The translations under genes and the position numbers were made by a program. The notes below the pieces were generated by a model, which did no database searches, was not told where the DNA came from, and saw only the letters and a program-made list of their open reading frames with translations. 37,099 nucleotides of DNA from Heterotrichella gracilis (taxonomy: Eukaryota; Sar; Xanthophyceae; Tribonematales; Xanthonemataceae): NCBI GenBank assembly GCA_032358255.1, contig JAULBX010027440.1:1-37099 (forward strand). The letters are read 5' to 3'. Below are positions 21,360 through 31,800 of this stretch, piece after piece (the stretch's first letter is position 1; the number at the start of each line of letters is the position of its first letter).

Positions 21360-24300
21360 TTAGGCCTCTGCATTTGGCACCACCCGCCAGCATGCGCTGG
21401 CCTCCTTTCCTTGCCCATTCCTGGTGGGGCAGGCGGCGAAGCAGGGGGTGTTAAAGGCTGCATCCCCATCTTGGGGCTCGGGGGTCTTCCCAAATGCGAA
21501 TTGGCAGCTCAAATCCTCATAGTTGGGGGTCATGGTGAGCTGGAGGCCCATGTCCCGGGCAAAAAACTCCTGAGGACGGGGAAAGAGAGACGGTGCGGGT
21601 GTTTTAAGGTGTAGGGTGCGCAGTTTGGGCTGTGGATCAAAGTGCAGAGGAGCGGGCAACAGAGCAGGCGTATGAGGTTGGAAATAGCCCCATCTTCATT
21701 TCCCCCCTACACGCTGGTGTATAGGGTGGAAACGTGCCCTAAACCCCTGCCCCATCAGGCCCCCATGATGCACACAATGCACCGGGCTGGTTACATAAAC
21801 CATCCCGCTTGGCCATAGGAGCAGGCGCAGGTGCAGTAGGGTGGAGGGTGTTAGGGACCAGGATTGCCCTAGGGTTTTCCTTTGTAGGGTTGCAGGGCCA
21901 AGCCTGTTTTGGACAGCAGGGTTCAAAGTGCAGGGTTCAAAGTGCAGTCCCCAAACACAGGGGATTTACCTGTGTTGGTATCTTGCAGCTGTTGATGCAT
22001 ATGGAGGCGCAAGGTCCGGACTCCTCAAGGTACCGGCACCTGCAGGGGCATAAGGGTACTGTTAGGGTTTAGGGTAACAGGGATTAGGGTTTTAGGATGG
22101 TTCAGAATCCTCAAGGTACCGGCACCTGCAGGGCCAAGGGTATTGATATGGTTTAGGGTTTGGGACTAATCCTCAAGGTACCGGCACCTGCAGGGGGGCA
22201 AAGATTTCTAGTAAGTAGGGTCAAGGGATCTGCTAATTTGGTGGTACTGCTAGAACGCATGTTAGGATAACAGGCTTAGGTCGGAATGGGTTTATGTTCG
22301 AGGCACATGGGTGTGCATGGATTTGGCTCTTGCAGTGCCTGTGCTACCAGTGCCACCCGTGTATTTCCTTGCAGGATCAAGGTCAGGCATTTTGGGGTAT
22401 GATTAGGGTTTGCGGGCTTTGACGTTGATGAACAGACTGATTACTGCCGGTGCAGCGCAGTAAGAGGCCCACACACAAGGCTAAAGCCCTTAGTAAGGGT
22501 ATCGCCGTCAGCAGCTGCTCACCTAAGACCCTAAGGGTTTAAGGGTTTAGGGTTCACGCACCTTTCCACCAGCACCCCTTGGCCTGTGGCGATGCCCCCC
22601 CCGTCCACCTCCACATCATTCACCTTGCTGGGACCCATCAGCCATTGACAGGTCAGCGCAGTGACCAGGGCATTCATGCGGCAGCTCAGACCGGGGAGGG
22701 GCTGGGCAAACATGACCTGCAAAACCAGTGAAATTGAAATTAAACGAGATTCTGGGCTGATGCCTAGCCTTGATTTACTTGTAGTACTCGAGCGCCTGCA
22801 CAAATAACCTGGGCCCAGGCGAAATAACCCTAATCGTGTTCAGCCACTAGCACGCCAGCGCAGCGACCTGGGCAATTCATGGAAGGGGCTGGGCAAACAT
22901 GACCGCGGTAACATCATCATCGTCATCAATGATGATCTTGACGCAACATCATCATGATAGACACAGGAATCAAGCTGTGCGCTGCATGTGTTATGAGCAT
23001 GTGTAGTTGAGCGCCTGTACACAAAACCCTGATGCCTAGGCGCAGGCACGCAAAACCCTGATTGCAAAACCCTAACGTCAGGGCAGTGACCAGGGCATTC
23101 ACGCGGCAGCTTCGACCTGGGAGGGTTCTTGCACGCATAACATGCAAAATAACAGGAAGAACCTTCTGCAATAGCATTCACATCCTGTGTCGCATAGAGA
23201 AGTGGGCATGCGCACACCAAAAGCCTTCACCCTAAGCGCACACAACAAAACCCTACAAGCAGCAAGCAGGGCAACCTTGCGGCGGCAGCTCAGCCCAGGA
23301 TGTGCCCCAGCAAACATGAGCGTAGACGCCTGTGATCTGAAGCGGGTGGACATTGAAAGCTGGATATTGCATCTTGCTTGCGATTCTAAAACAAAAAGCA
23401 TTGTGGATCATTCTTGCTCCACGTTCCCGTTTGGGTATATTTGATTACTAAAATCAAGTACAATCTTGTGATCTTGATTACCCCCCCGCACCCACCTTGA
23501 ACGCCCCCGGCAGCCATAGAGGGAACAGCGATTTGAGTATCCTCCTGGTGGTGACCTGCACCTCCCTCGCAGGCCTAGTCGGGGCGTTGAGCTGCCGAGT
23601 GAGGTCGATGATGGCATCATACCTACATACATCACAAGCCCAATGGTATTATTTTCCATCAAAAAAGGTGTGTATTTCCTCAACAGGAGGTGGTAAGGGT
23701 GGTTGGATTTAAAAATTTAGTTTGAAGATTGAAGTGAAGGGTTGAGTATCCTCCTGGTGGTGACCTGCAGCTGACCGATTCGGAGCATTGAGCTGGCGAG
23801 TCAAGTCGATGATGGCGTCATACCTGCATACATCACCAGTACAAAAGCGCAATCTTTCATCAATAGGGCCCGGGTTTTGCGTGCTGGCATTGTGATTGCG
23901 GGCTGGCATTGTAATAATCCGCCAAAGCATTCGGCACCCAATTACATTCAGAGGTTCCGCATGCTACCCTACACGACCCCGTTTGCGCACTGCGGGGCGT
24001 GGGCGCCGCATGCACACAGGCTCCTGGGTTGTGCCATACACCCACGCCTGACCCTGGACCCCTTGGGCACATGCATGACATTGCTCGCTGCACGACCTCC
24101 CCTCGCATGCTGCCAAGGGGTGCGCATACCATGTGTTGAGCCACAGTGCCAACCCGTTGTGCATGCCGTACCTATCCCATCCTTCTAATGAACCTAACGC
24201 TATGCCAACATTGCCATGCATGACGACGGGTTTAGGGTTTAGGGTTTTCACCCACCACGCCAGAGCTTTGGTGCTGCCTTAATGCATGCACAAGTTTCTC

Positions 24301-25229
24301 TTTGAAACAACCCTGAAAGCCACGACGCCATTCTGGAGCAAAACTGCTCGTGCCGCAAACGGGGAAAAGTGCCTTGCGTCGCTCGGACGCATGGCGTTTT
24401 TTTCCGCGTACGCGCCAAGAGCAGTTTGCTCCTGAAGTGCGTGCAAGCACATGCTTATCCCCCACTGATAAATACCCTGGCACCGTGGTGCAACAGCAAG
24501 TGCAGGCGCCATCCCATGGGTGCATGCATCCCATTGTGCAAGTAACACGCGTTGCCAACCCTATAAACCCTGCTCAAAACCCTAGACCCAGACCTTGCCT
24601 GGCCGGTTCCAAGACCAAGGCATCATCTTCGACCTGAACAGCTGTGCAAAAGTCCTGTTGAGGGAACTGTGCAACGCCCCTTTCCACCCTCGCACCCACC
24701 ACACAAACACCCACACCCCACATATGCATGCATATCGCCGCGCCCCCACGCGCAGCCCTAGGGTTTAGGGTTACAAACCTCCGCGCTTAGCTCCGAATCC
24801 TGGCTCAGCTCGCTCACCATCTTTGATTCAAATAGCTGTGTGATGGCCCTGTTGAGGGGCTGTGCATTCCCCACCCGTTCCCCAACCACAATGCCACCAC
24901 CAAAGCATGCATTGCACTGCGCGTTCCCCCACAATCAGGGTCCTAGGGTTTAGGGTGAAGGCTTACCCGCTTAGCTCCGAGTCCTGGCCCAGCTCATCCA
25001 CCATCTTGGATCTGAAGAGCTGTGTGATGGCCTTGTTGAGTGGCTGTGCGTCCAGCTGGGTATAGTCTGGTGGGGGTTGGCTGGGACTGGGTGCATACTG
25101 GCACCGCACTGGGTGGTGGCGGGGGGTGGTGCTTCGGGTGGCGGGACGGCGGTGGAGGTGTTTTCCACCTGGTGCTGTGGCGGTGGTAAAGGGGGTGCGG
25201 TGGGGCGCTGCCAGCATGTGGGCGCCCAT
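21360..25229 (-). CDS. Beta-carotene isomerase D27-like protein (DUF4033), plastid
   Basis: Exons 25229-24967, 23622-23496, 22716-22562, 22039-21970 and 21569-21360 join in phase to 274 aa, about the usual D27 length. D27 proteins are iron-containing plastid isomerases converting between all-trans and 9-cis beta-carotene. In land plants this is the first step towards strigolactones; algal paralogues may serve other carotenoid steps. Family marks: GYDAIIDLTRQL (exon 1-2 join), LTCQWLMGPSKVNDVEV (exon 3), CRYLEESGPCASICINSCKIPTQ-type cysteine motif (exon 4), and LTMTPNYEDLSCQFAFGKTPEP then PCFAACPTR (exon 5). Residues 1 to about 55 are rich in R, S, T, P and H with few acids, fitting a chloroplast transit peptide; the ATG at 25229 is the in-frame start giving this. 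All introns contain partial repeats of neighbouring exons. It is convergent with PDHA. Which D27 subfamily it belongs to cannot be told here. Confidence 0.92.
22100..22200 (-). repeat. Two ghosts of D27 exon 4 (5' part with acceptor)
   Basis: cctcaaggtaccggcacctg + cagg occurs at 22023 (real exon border), 22110 and 22173. The separating intron pieces carry tttaggg tracts. The matches are exact over about 24 bases, so these are recent. Confidence 0.92.
22850..23325 (-). repeat. Three ghosts of D27 exon 3 (5' part)
   Basis: Copies near 22856-22905, 23072-23150 and 23262-23322 repeat the first part of exon 3 (22655-22720): cagtgaccagggcattca, gcggcagct, gggctgggcaaacatga. Each retains different bits. 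Confidence 0.8.
23734..23832 (-). repeat. Ghost of D27 exon 2
   Basis: gagtatcctcctggtggtga, cctgca, then ttgagctg..gagt..aagtcgatgatggcgtcata and an acceptor-like end repeat exon 2 (23530-23630), but with changes and lacking the exon's 3' end. Confidence 0.85.
24600..24875 (-). repeat. Two ghosts of D27 exon 1 (3' part with donor)
   Basis: 24783-24870 repeats the end of exon 1 (cttagctccga, gctgtgtgatggcc, ttgag) and is preceded by cctagggtttagggtt, exactly as the real exon end is preceded by cctagggtttagggt at 24942. An older echo lies at about 24618-24675. Confidence 0.85.
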
Positions 25230-25335
25230 AGTGGTGGGGGGTGGGGGGGTGGCTCAAAGTTGCCTCCAGGCTGTTGTGAGGACGACTGGAGGGCCTTGGT
25301 GGCAGGTTTGGAGTGGCGGTGGTGGGTTGTCCAGT

Positions 25336-25737
25336 ATGCTAAGGTGGGACCAACTTGGCTTGGTCCCCAACTGGACGATTTGTGCAGGTACCTATGACAA
25401 GGGTACGTCTAGAGATTACCTAGCCAAAAACTCTCCAACGGGGTTGGCATATGGGTCATACACCACGGAAAACGTTGCAAAGTGTAGCGCAACTGCCTCT
25501 CCCAGCGGTGTGGTGGTTGCAATGGTACTGAATGCGCCTATCCAGGGTACAGGCATGCAATGCATGCATAGGCTATATGGGCCCAATACGCTAACTTTAA
25601 AAGGTGTTTGTGACTTAGGCAGGACGTCAAACTTGACGTGCAAGTTGTATAGCCCTGGAAGTGAGAAGAGCCTGGTTGAGTGGAGACAGGTGAAATTAAC
25701 CAGAAAAGATGTAGAAAATACAAGGAAATTATTGTAA
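25336..25737 (+). CDS. Hypothetical ORF, 133 aa (doubtful)
   Basis: An open frame runs to a stop at 25737 and stays open upstream to 25126, overlapping D27 exon 1 on the other strand. The in-frame ATG at 25336 lies 107 bases from the D27 start, head to head. The stretch from 25388, which follows a good acceptor (tgtgcag), is more AT-rich than the neighbouring exons and encodes a mix with four cysteines and no motif I recognise. It could be an internal or last exon of a gene whose other exons I cannot see, a remnant, or chance. A donor-like cag|gtgaaa near 25687 would remove the last residues. Confidence 0.25.
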   Translation: MLRWDQLGLVPNWTICAGTYDKGTSRDYLAKNSPTGLAYGSYTTENVAKCSATASPSGVVVAMVLNAPIQGTGMQCMHRLYGPNTLTLKGVCDLGRTSNLTCKLYSPGSEKSLVEWRQVKLTRKDVENTRKLL

Positions 25738-27644
25738 AATAATAATTATACACCTGCTTGCTTTCATGCTACCCAGGGAGCCAGCCCAGGCTTACAAACA
25801 AAAATTGTTTTCAGATATTTACGATTACATTGTTTATTGAGTATAATAGCTGGGCTGCAAAAGCCGGGTGGGTGCATTTGCTGGAGGCGTCATGCGAAGG
25901 ATTGCGCAACTGAATATACTTTTCTCTCGGATACACAGATAGACTCATATATACAGTCGGGGTACAACACAGTCTTGATATACACAGCAAACCAACTACC
26001 GTACCCCTACTGAGGTGCATGCACAAGGGCATACACCTGAGTTCGAGTGAATGGGCCATCAAAGAGCAAACGCGTTCACTCCTTGGCAAAGAAGAAAGAG
26101 TAGTGGGGACCCTGCACAATGTGAAGGTACAGTAAACCCTAAACCCTCAGCCTGTTGGTGGGTTTAGAGCATACTAATTGTACACCACACCATTGTAAAA
26201 TTAATATCCAAATAGCCAATGGTTTTGCAAAGGCACATATAGCTGGAGAAGCCTTGCAAAGTGCAACGAGAGCCGGGAGTTTACAGCACCGGACATCTAT
26301 AAAACCGGATGGCAGGCACATGTATATGGCAGCTGGTTACCCTAGGGGCAAGTAGTTCCAATTCCTCAGCAGCTGAATACCCTTATGGTGCTTGCAGCTT
26401 GGGCAGGGATGCCTGGCACTGTGAAGCGAGTGCACTGTGGCGGAGGTGTGCACATGTGCTGGCGCATGGCATGTGCTTTCAATTACAACCACCATTGCTG
26501 TGGGTGAACTTGGAGCTGCCAACAATTATTACAAATAGGACCACAACTGCAACTGCAAACATGCCCGACATGGCAAACAATTCATTCATTTGGTGCTATG
26601 TGTTGGTGCATCGCGAGTGTGCCAGATCGAATTTCAATACAATAGGCCCTGGCAACAAACGTGGGATGCCACAGTGCACTGCACACGCGCATCGCTAAAC
26701 TCCAGGTCACAGGATTGCCCAGATGGCAATGGGCCAAGCCTTGTGAGAGTCTCAAAACCAGTGGCCCACCAGGCCCTAACTTGCAGCATCCCTGCCTTAG
26801 AATTGAATTCGTGACTTCACATGGACATGAACATCAAAGCGCTCCCATGTCCATGTTCATGCCAACAATCATTTATAGTGTTCAAATGATCAAAACACTG
26901 TTGGCAGAAAAGTCTGTGGCCACAAAGGAGCATTCATTGAGACAGCGGTTTTAACAACAGTTGCAGGATTGCATGTATACACCCAGTGCTGAGTCTCGGA
27001 CATGGCCCATGCTGGCAAACTGCTCTGTTTGTAACATGTGTGGGCCCCAGTGGGGCAACTCGAATCCTAGTGGATAGTTCATCCAGCCCCTGTGTTATGT
27101 GTCACCCCATCTGTTCCATGACAGATGTCTTGAAATGTTAACAAGCATCGTGGCCACACGCATGGTTGTCCATTATACATGCCTTTTCGCAAGCCCTAGA
27201 ATGGCATGATGCGTGGTGGTCAGGGATCCACGTCGGTATTGCTGCGCACGGGATGCGTGCGCCCGGGGCTTGCGCAGGGCTTGGCGACCCATGCGGGGTC
27301 CTGTTTTCAAACAACAATACAAGTGAGTCCATGCATACTGTGCATTGTACTGCGCATGGGGTAATTTGTCCCTTCGCCTTTTGTGCCTGGACGATTTGGC
27401 CCGTTTGCCCATTGGGGGGCTGATGCAACGTTTGAAAGCAGCTGTGCCCAATAGGGCTGGCTACCTCTCAGGATGACACAAGCTGACGCATCATCAGCCA
27501 ATGATGCACGTGGGCTGCCGCGCGGTTACAAAAAAGGTACACTGCACAAATTGTGGGCGGCATGTGCCACCCACAATCTGCTCCCTGGTACTTGGCCCCG
27601 GTTGAAGCACGCCTTCCACTGGTTTTTCCTAGCGGCGCGCTCAT

Positions 27645-27650
27645 TATAAA
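27645..27650 (+). promoter_or_regulatory. Possible TATA box upstream of the KH gene
   Basis: TATAAA in the context cattataaagc, 1.18 kb upstream of the ATG. It fits only if the gene has a long leader containing the predicted intron at 28470-28754. Confidence 0.2.
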
Positions 27651-28469
27651 GCAGCTGCGTTCTTGCATGAGCTTGTATACCTTGCAAGTTTTGAGCTGGA
27701 GGAGCTGAGTTTGGGTGTTTGAAGCAAGCTGTTGCCATTACCGTGAAGCAGTTGCATGAGCTGTTAAGCTGCCAAAGATTGCCAGTGCCTCAGGCGACGT
27801 AGCCCTGCATCACTTGTACCAGCACCCGTTACGCCGCCGTTTTGGTTGCTGAAGCTGTGTACATCAGCAGCGCTTTGAAGAGGGCCCTTTGTTTGCTTTG
27901 CTTGCTGCCTGTTCACAGCCTCTGAGGCTGAATTCAGGATAGGACCTACAGGGAGTCACCACTGCAGCAGTTGAAGTTCAGCCGAAGGTTGGGCGTTCAT
28001 GACCAGCCAGGTATCAGTTCAGTTTAGGCCCATGCCTAAACACTGTTGTAAGAGCCCTGTCGCAGTATGGCATGGCCTGTTGTTGCTCTGTTGATGTACT
28101 TGGTGGCCGCAATAACCTAACTGCCAGTCCGTAGCAGTCCACCAGGTACTGTACTTGTGTACCACCCAGGATTTTGAACCCAGTCTGGCCAACCTAGCAA
28201 TGGTTCATTAGCTCAGTTGAACAATAGTTTGCACTTGGGAAAGCAGTCGTGAGCACTTGGCATGTGGGGTGTTCATATTTAAGTACTACGGCTCACTATT
28301 CGAGACGTTTCCGGCGTTTTACCATGCCCATGTCGCCTTTTAGGAAGCAATGGGCCATTGTAAGCAGTCACTGGACGGTCCTAGCTTAGCCGAAGTCAAG
28401 GTGCACTTGCAGTTGGCAACCTTTGCACCCAGTCGCTTTCACTGTCCATCCACGCGCCACACACGGTTG

Positions 28470-28754
28470 GTAAGAAATCACCAATAATTATGTGTTGAAT
28501 TCGAAGGCCTGCCGTCTCATGCACCAGGGCCTGCTGTCTCGTGTCTCGTTGCTAAGGGTCCTAAAAGGTTTAATCGTTGACTGAATCCGTGAGGTTAACA
28601 CCAGTTTTAGAGCTCAACTTGCATGTGGGTCATCTGCGGCACTGCTCCACCTGGGTGTCCATCTGTCATTGCTGTACTACAGTGCTGAGTTGCTCCAACT
28701 GCGGCTCAAACGAGCCAGTAATATTTACGACTCTATTAATAACCTGTTTTGCAG
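28470..28754 (+). other. Possible 5' UTR intron of the KH gene
   Basis: A good donor (ttg|gtaaga at 28470) and a good acceptor (ctgttttgcag ending at 28754) lie upstream of the ATG at 28830. The leader may start near 27675 behind a TATAAA at 27645-27650. This is predicted from sequence only. Confidence 0.35.
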
Positions 28755-28829
28755 GACCTGCTTGGCTGCTAACCCGCAAGGCCTGAGCCCCAACACAACC
28801 GCCATATCCGGGGATACATCACGCCAGCA

Positions 28830-31800
28830 ATGACCACGTCCACTGTTTTACTTGGCCCAGCAAGCACGCCTACCATGGCAGGCCCTGGCCAAGCACAGCA
28901 GGCCAACTGCATCATGTCTCTGGAGGACATGCTCAACCACATCGCCTACAACAAGCTCACCCGCGAGGGCAGCTCCATTCTGTGCCTTGACGATATGGTG
29001 TCTGGAATGGACAACGGCGGCATGCCTGGCCACCCCTCCAAATGGTTCCAGCCAAGTGGTGAGTTTTTGGTCAGTTTGGGTCTGTAATGAAATGCCCATG
29101 TGCCCTGTGAAAGTCGCCCTCATTGCGCAACGCGCATGTCTGAAAAGGGCCTGCAAAGTGGCGAGTTTTAGCTGGTGGGTTTTGGAATAGTAGCTTTTGG
29201 GGGAAGTGCCCACGTGCCCTCCACAAGTCCTCCTGTTTGCGTGTTTGACAAGATCAAATTGCCACCATGGGCATATTGCAAAATATCTGGGCTGTAGCCT
29301 ACCAAAATGACCATCATATCAACACGTGTTGTGATGTATACCTCTGCGTCACTGAGCATTTGGATTTGAGACTGTGTATTTGCTGCAGGCCCCAGGAGGT
29401 CAGGTGAAGGTATCGAGGATGAGGAACAAGGAATCATTGCAGCGGAGAGGGCCCCTTCAGGGTAAGTCCAGAGCTGATAGCACTGAGCACCATAGTGACT
29501 CTGAGAATCATAGTGACCCTTGCTTCTCCTGCTTCATAGTGTGGCAACCATTCAAAATCTGAACTGCATGGTTCTGAATTGTCAGTGTGCACATGGTGTT
29601 GCAGAGGTGCGCTTCTGCGTATCACGCTCCTTGCTGCGGGGTTCATCATCGGTCCATCAGGTAAGCTCTATCTGGGTATCATTGTTTCATGTGAAAATGG
29701 CCTTTATTCTTGCTTCATGTCTTACCTTGCGCATTCAGCATGTTCAGCATGCCTGCCATGTGGTGGGTGCTATGGGCAAGTGGGTGACACCCACTTGAGG
29801 ACAGGTTAGCTGAGCCTAGAATCTAGTTGGAACCGTGCAAATTGTGGTGCAGGTATGAGTGTGCGCGCCATCACCAAGCAGACAGGAGCTGACATCAAGT
29901 CCTGGACAGAGCGCACTGCCCCTGGAATCGACAGGCCAACACGCACCTTCGTGGTTGAGGTATGCGCGTCCATTTTCTTGGATCCATCCATGGCCGTGAT
30001 GGTATCATGATCGTGATGGTATGTGTTTGGTCTGCAGCTAGACTGTCTGTGTTGATTATAATGCTCCATTACAACCTTTTTCAAGATACTGTTGGTAACA
30101 AAAACTAGTGGAAGCAGAGCGTTAGACAGGATGCAAGCAGTTGGTTTTAATCATTGTAGCTTGGCTCAGAATCTGGCTCACGTGTGGCTGTCACGTCCGC
30201 GCAGGGCAGAGTTGATCAACCCCCCTCCTTTGCTATTCAGGGTCGCAGCAGGTCAGTGGTCCTTGGCCTGGAGATCATCTGCGATGCAGTGGACAGGTAC
30301 AAGCAGCTGTGCGAGGGCTCCTACTGTGGCCAATATGTGAGCAGGGTGCAGCACATCCATGGCGTGGACTTCAGCTATCAGCCGCCGCCACGCAGGGTGG
30401 TGCCGTACGCTGCCGCCATCAGGGGCAACAACTTCAGGTGGGTGTTAATGGCAGAAAGGGAGGAAACTTGTGACTGCTATCTGTTGGCATGTATCGCCAA
30501 AGCAGCCTGTGTCTGATACCTAGCTATGTTTTTACTGCTCAACATCTGGAGTGGCTTTGCTGGTTAGCTAACACACTGCAAAGCTATCTGGGCAACAGCT
30601 ACAACTGTGGGGGGTTGCTCAGATCACTTTTGTGGATTTTCACTGACCAGATCGTCTACCATTGGACTGAAGTTCTCGTTGTGCAGCAGCACCTTGTGGT
30701 TTGGGGGTTTCTTCTTCTTTGACACATATGTCATTCCTGGGCAAAGATAACTGACCTTAAACCCCATGATTCACAATTTTTTTGGTTATTATTTTTTCTT
30801 TAGGGTTTTATTTGAAATATTTTTGAGCTGGCTGTGCGTTGTGCAGGAGCAAAACCCCATTCATTGGCGTCCAGGCCCAGAACGGCAACCCCAGCCACAT
30901 GAACCAGCAGCAGCAGTACGCAGTCAACAAGATCGCCTCCGCCATCCTGGCCGACGCCAGGGCGGCCGACACCCTGCACCAGCAGCAGATGGGCGCCCAC
31001 AGCGCTGGCCTGGCCACCATGGAAGATGGCTCCAGGAGGATGCGATCGGGGTACTCTGACGACACCCCCTCGCATGCCTCCACCCTGGTGCAGCTGGTGA
31101 AGAGCGCCAACCACGCGGCAGCGTCCGCCGCTGCGCAGGGCAGCAGCGACCACGGCTCCTCCAAGCCCATGGCCAAGACGGACGTGCTGCGCCAGTTCAG
31201 CGGGGACTACGAGCCGGGGGTCCCGGGGATTCTGGACAGCAAGTGCTCCCTGAGCTCAAGCTCATCAGAGGCGGGGCCTGGCCAGGTGTCCATGGACAGC
31301 CTCTCCATGATGAACGCACAGGAGGTACGGTGCAGACCCTTGAGGGGAGTGGTGCTGTAAATGACACATTTTGCTGTGGAAATTAATTGCAAGGCTTGCG
31401 CAATTGCTAATCTAGATTCAATGTGCGGTGCACAAAGTGTACAGGGCCTTGCTAAGGGCTGCATTGCTGTGAAAGTGCACCAATTGCTGCCCGCATTTTA
31501 CTTTGCAATGACCAGTCACAATGCAGATTGAACTGGCAAAGCACCCATTTCCAGTAAATCATGTGGCGGCGTTCTGATGCTGTGGCTGCTGCACAGGTGC
31601 TCAACAAGCTCCACACCACCCTGCCCACAGCCAATGGCATGGTCAGCCAGCAGGACTTCATGAACCACCTGTCCTTCCTGCTCAACACCAACGAGTCCCT
31701 GCCCAACGGCTCCCCCCGCACCTACGCGACCCCCGGCAACGGCAGGCCCCCTGTCTCCCCCTTGGACACCCTGTCCCGCATGTCAGACTCCCTGCGCACC

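Larger units (their letters stand above)
25738..28829. other. Gene-poor region upstream of the KH gene
   Basis: I find no convincing coding exon, RNA gene or transposon here. Open frames around 26309-26950 and 27166-27740 are short, lack recognisable motifs and overlap each other on both strands. There is an 11-bp inverted repeat (26819-26829 with 26846-26856). The right-hand kilobase probably holds promoter, leader and leader intron of the KH gene. Confidence 0.5.

Noticed and set aside
26309-26954. Two overlapping plus-strand frames as a gene
   Set aside because: No motif, no convincing splice sites linking them, amino-acid content like random translation.
28200-28290. tRNA gene (ttagctcagttg resembles an A box / D arm)
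   Set aside because: No matching B box (ggttcgaatcc) at the right distance and no cloverleaf could be drawn.
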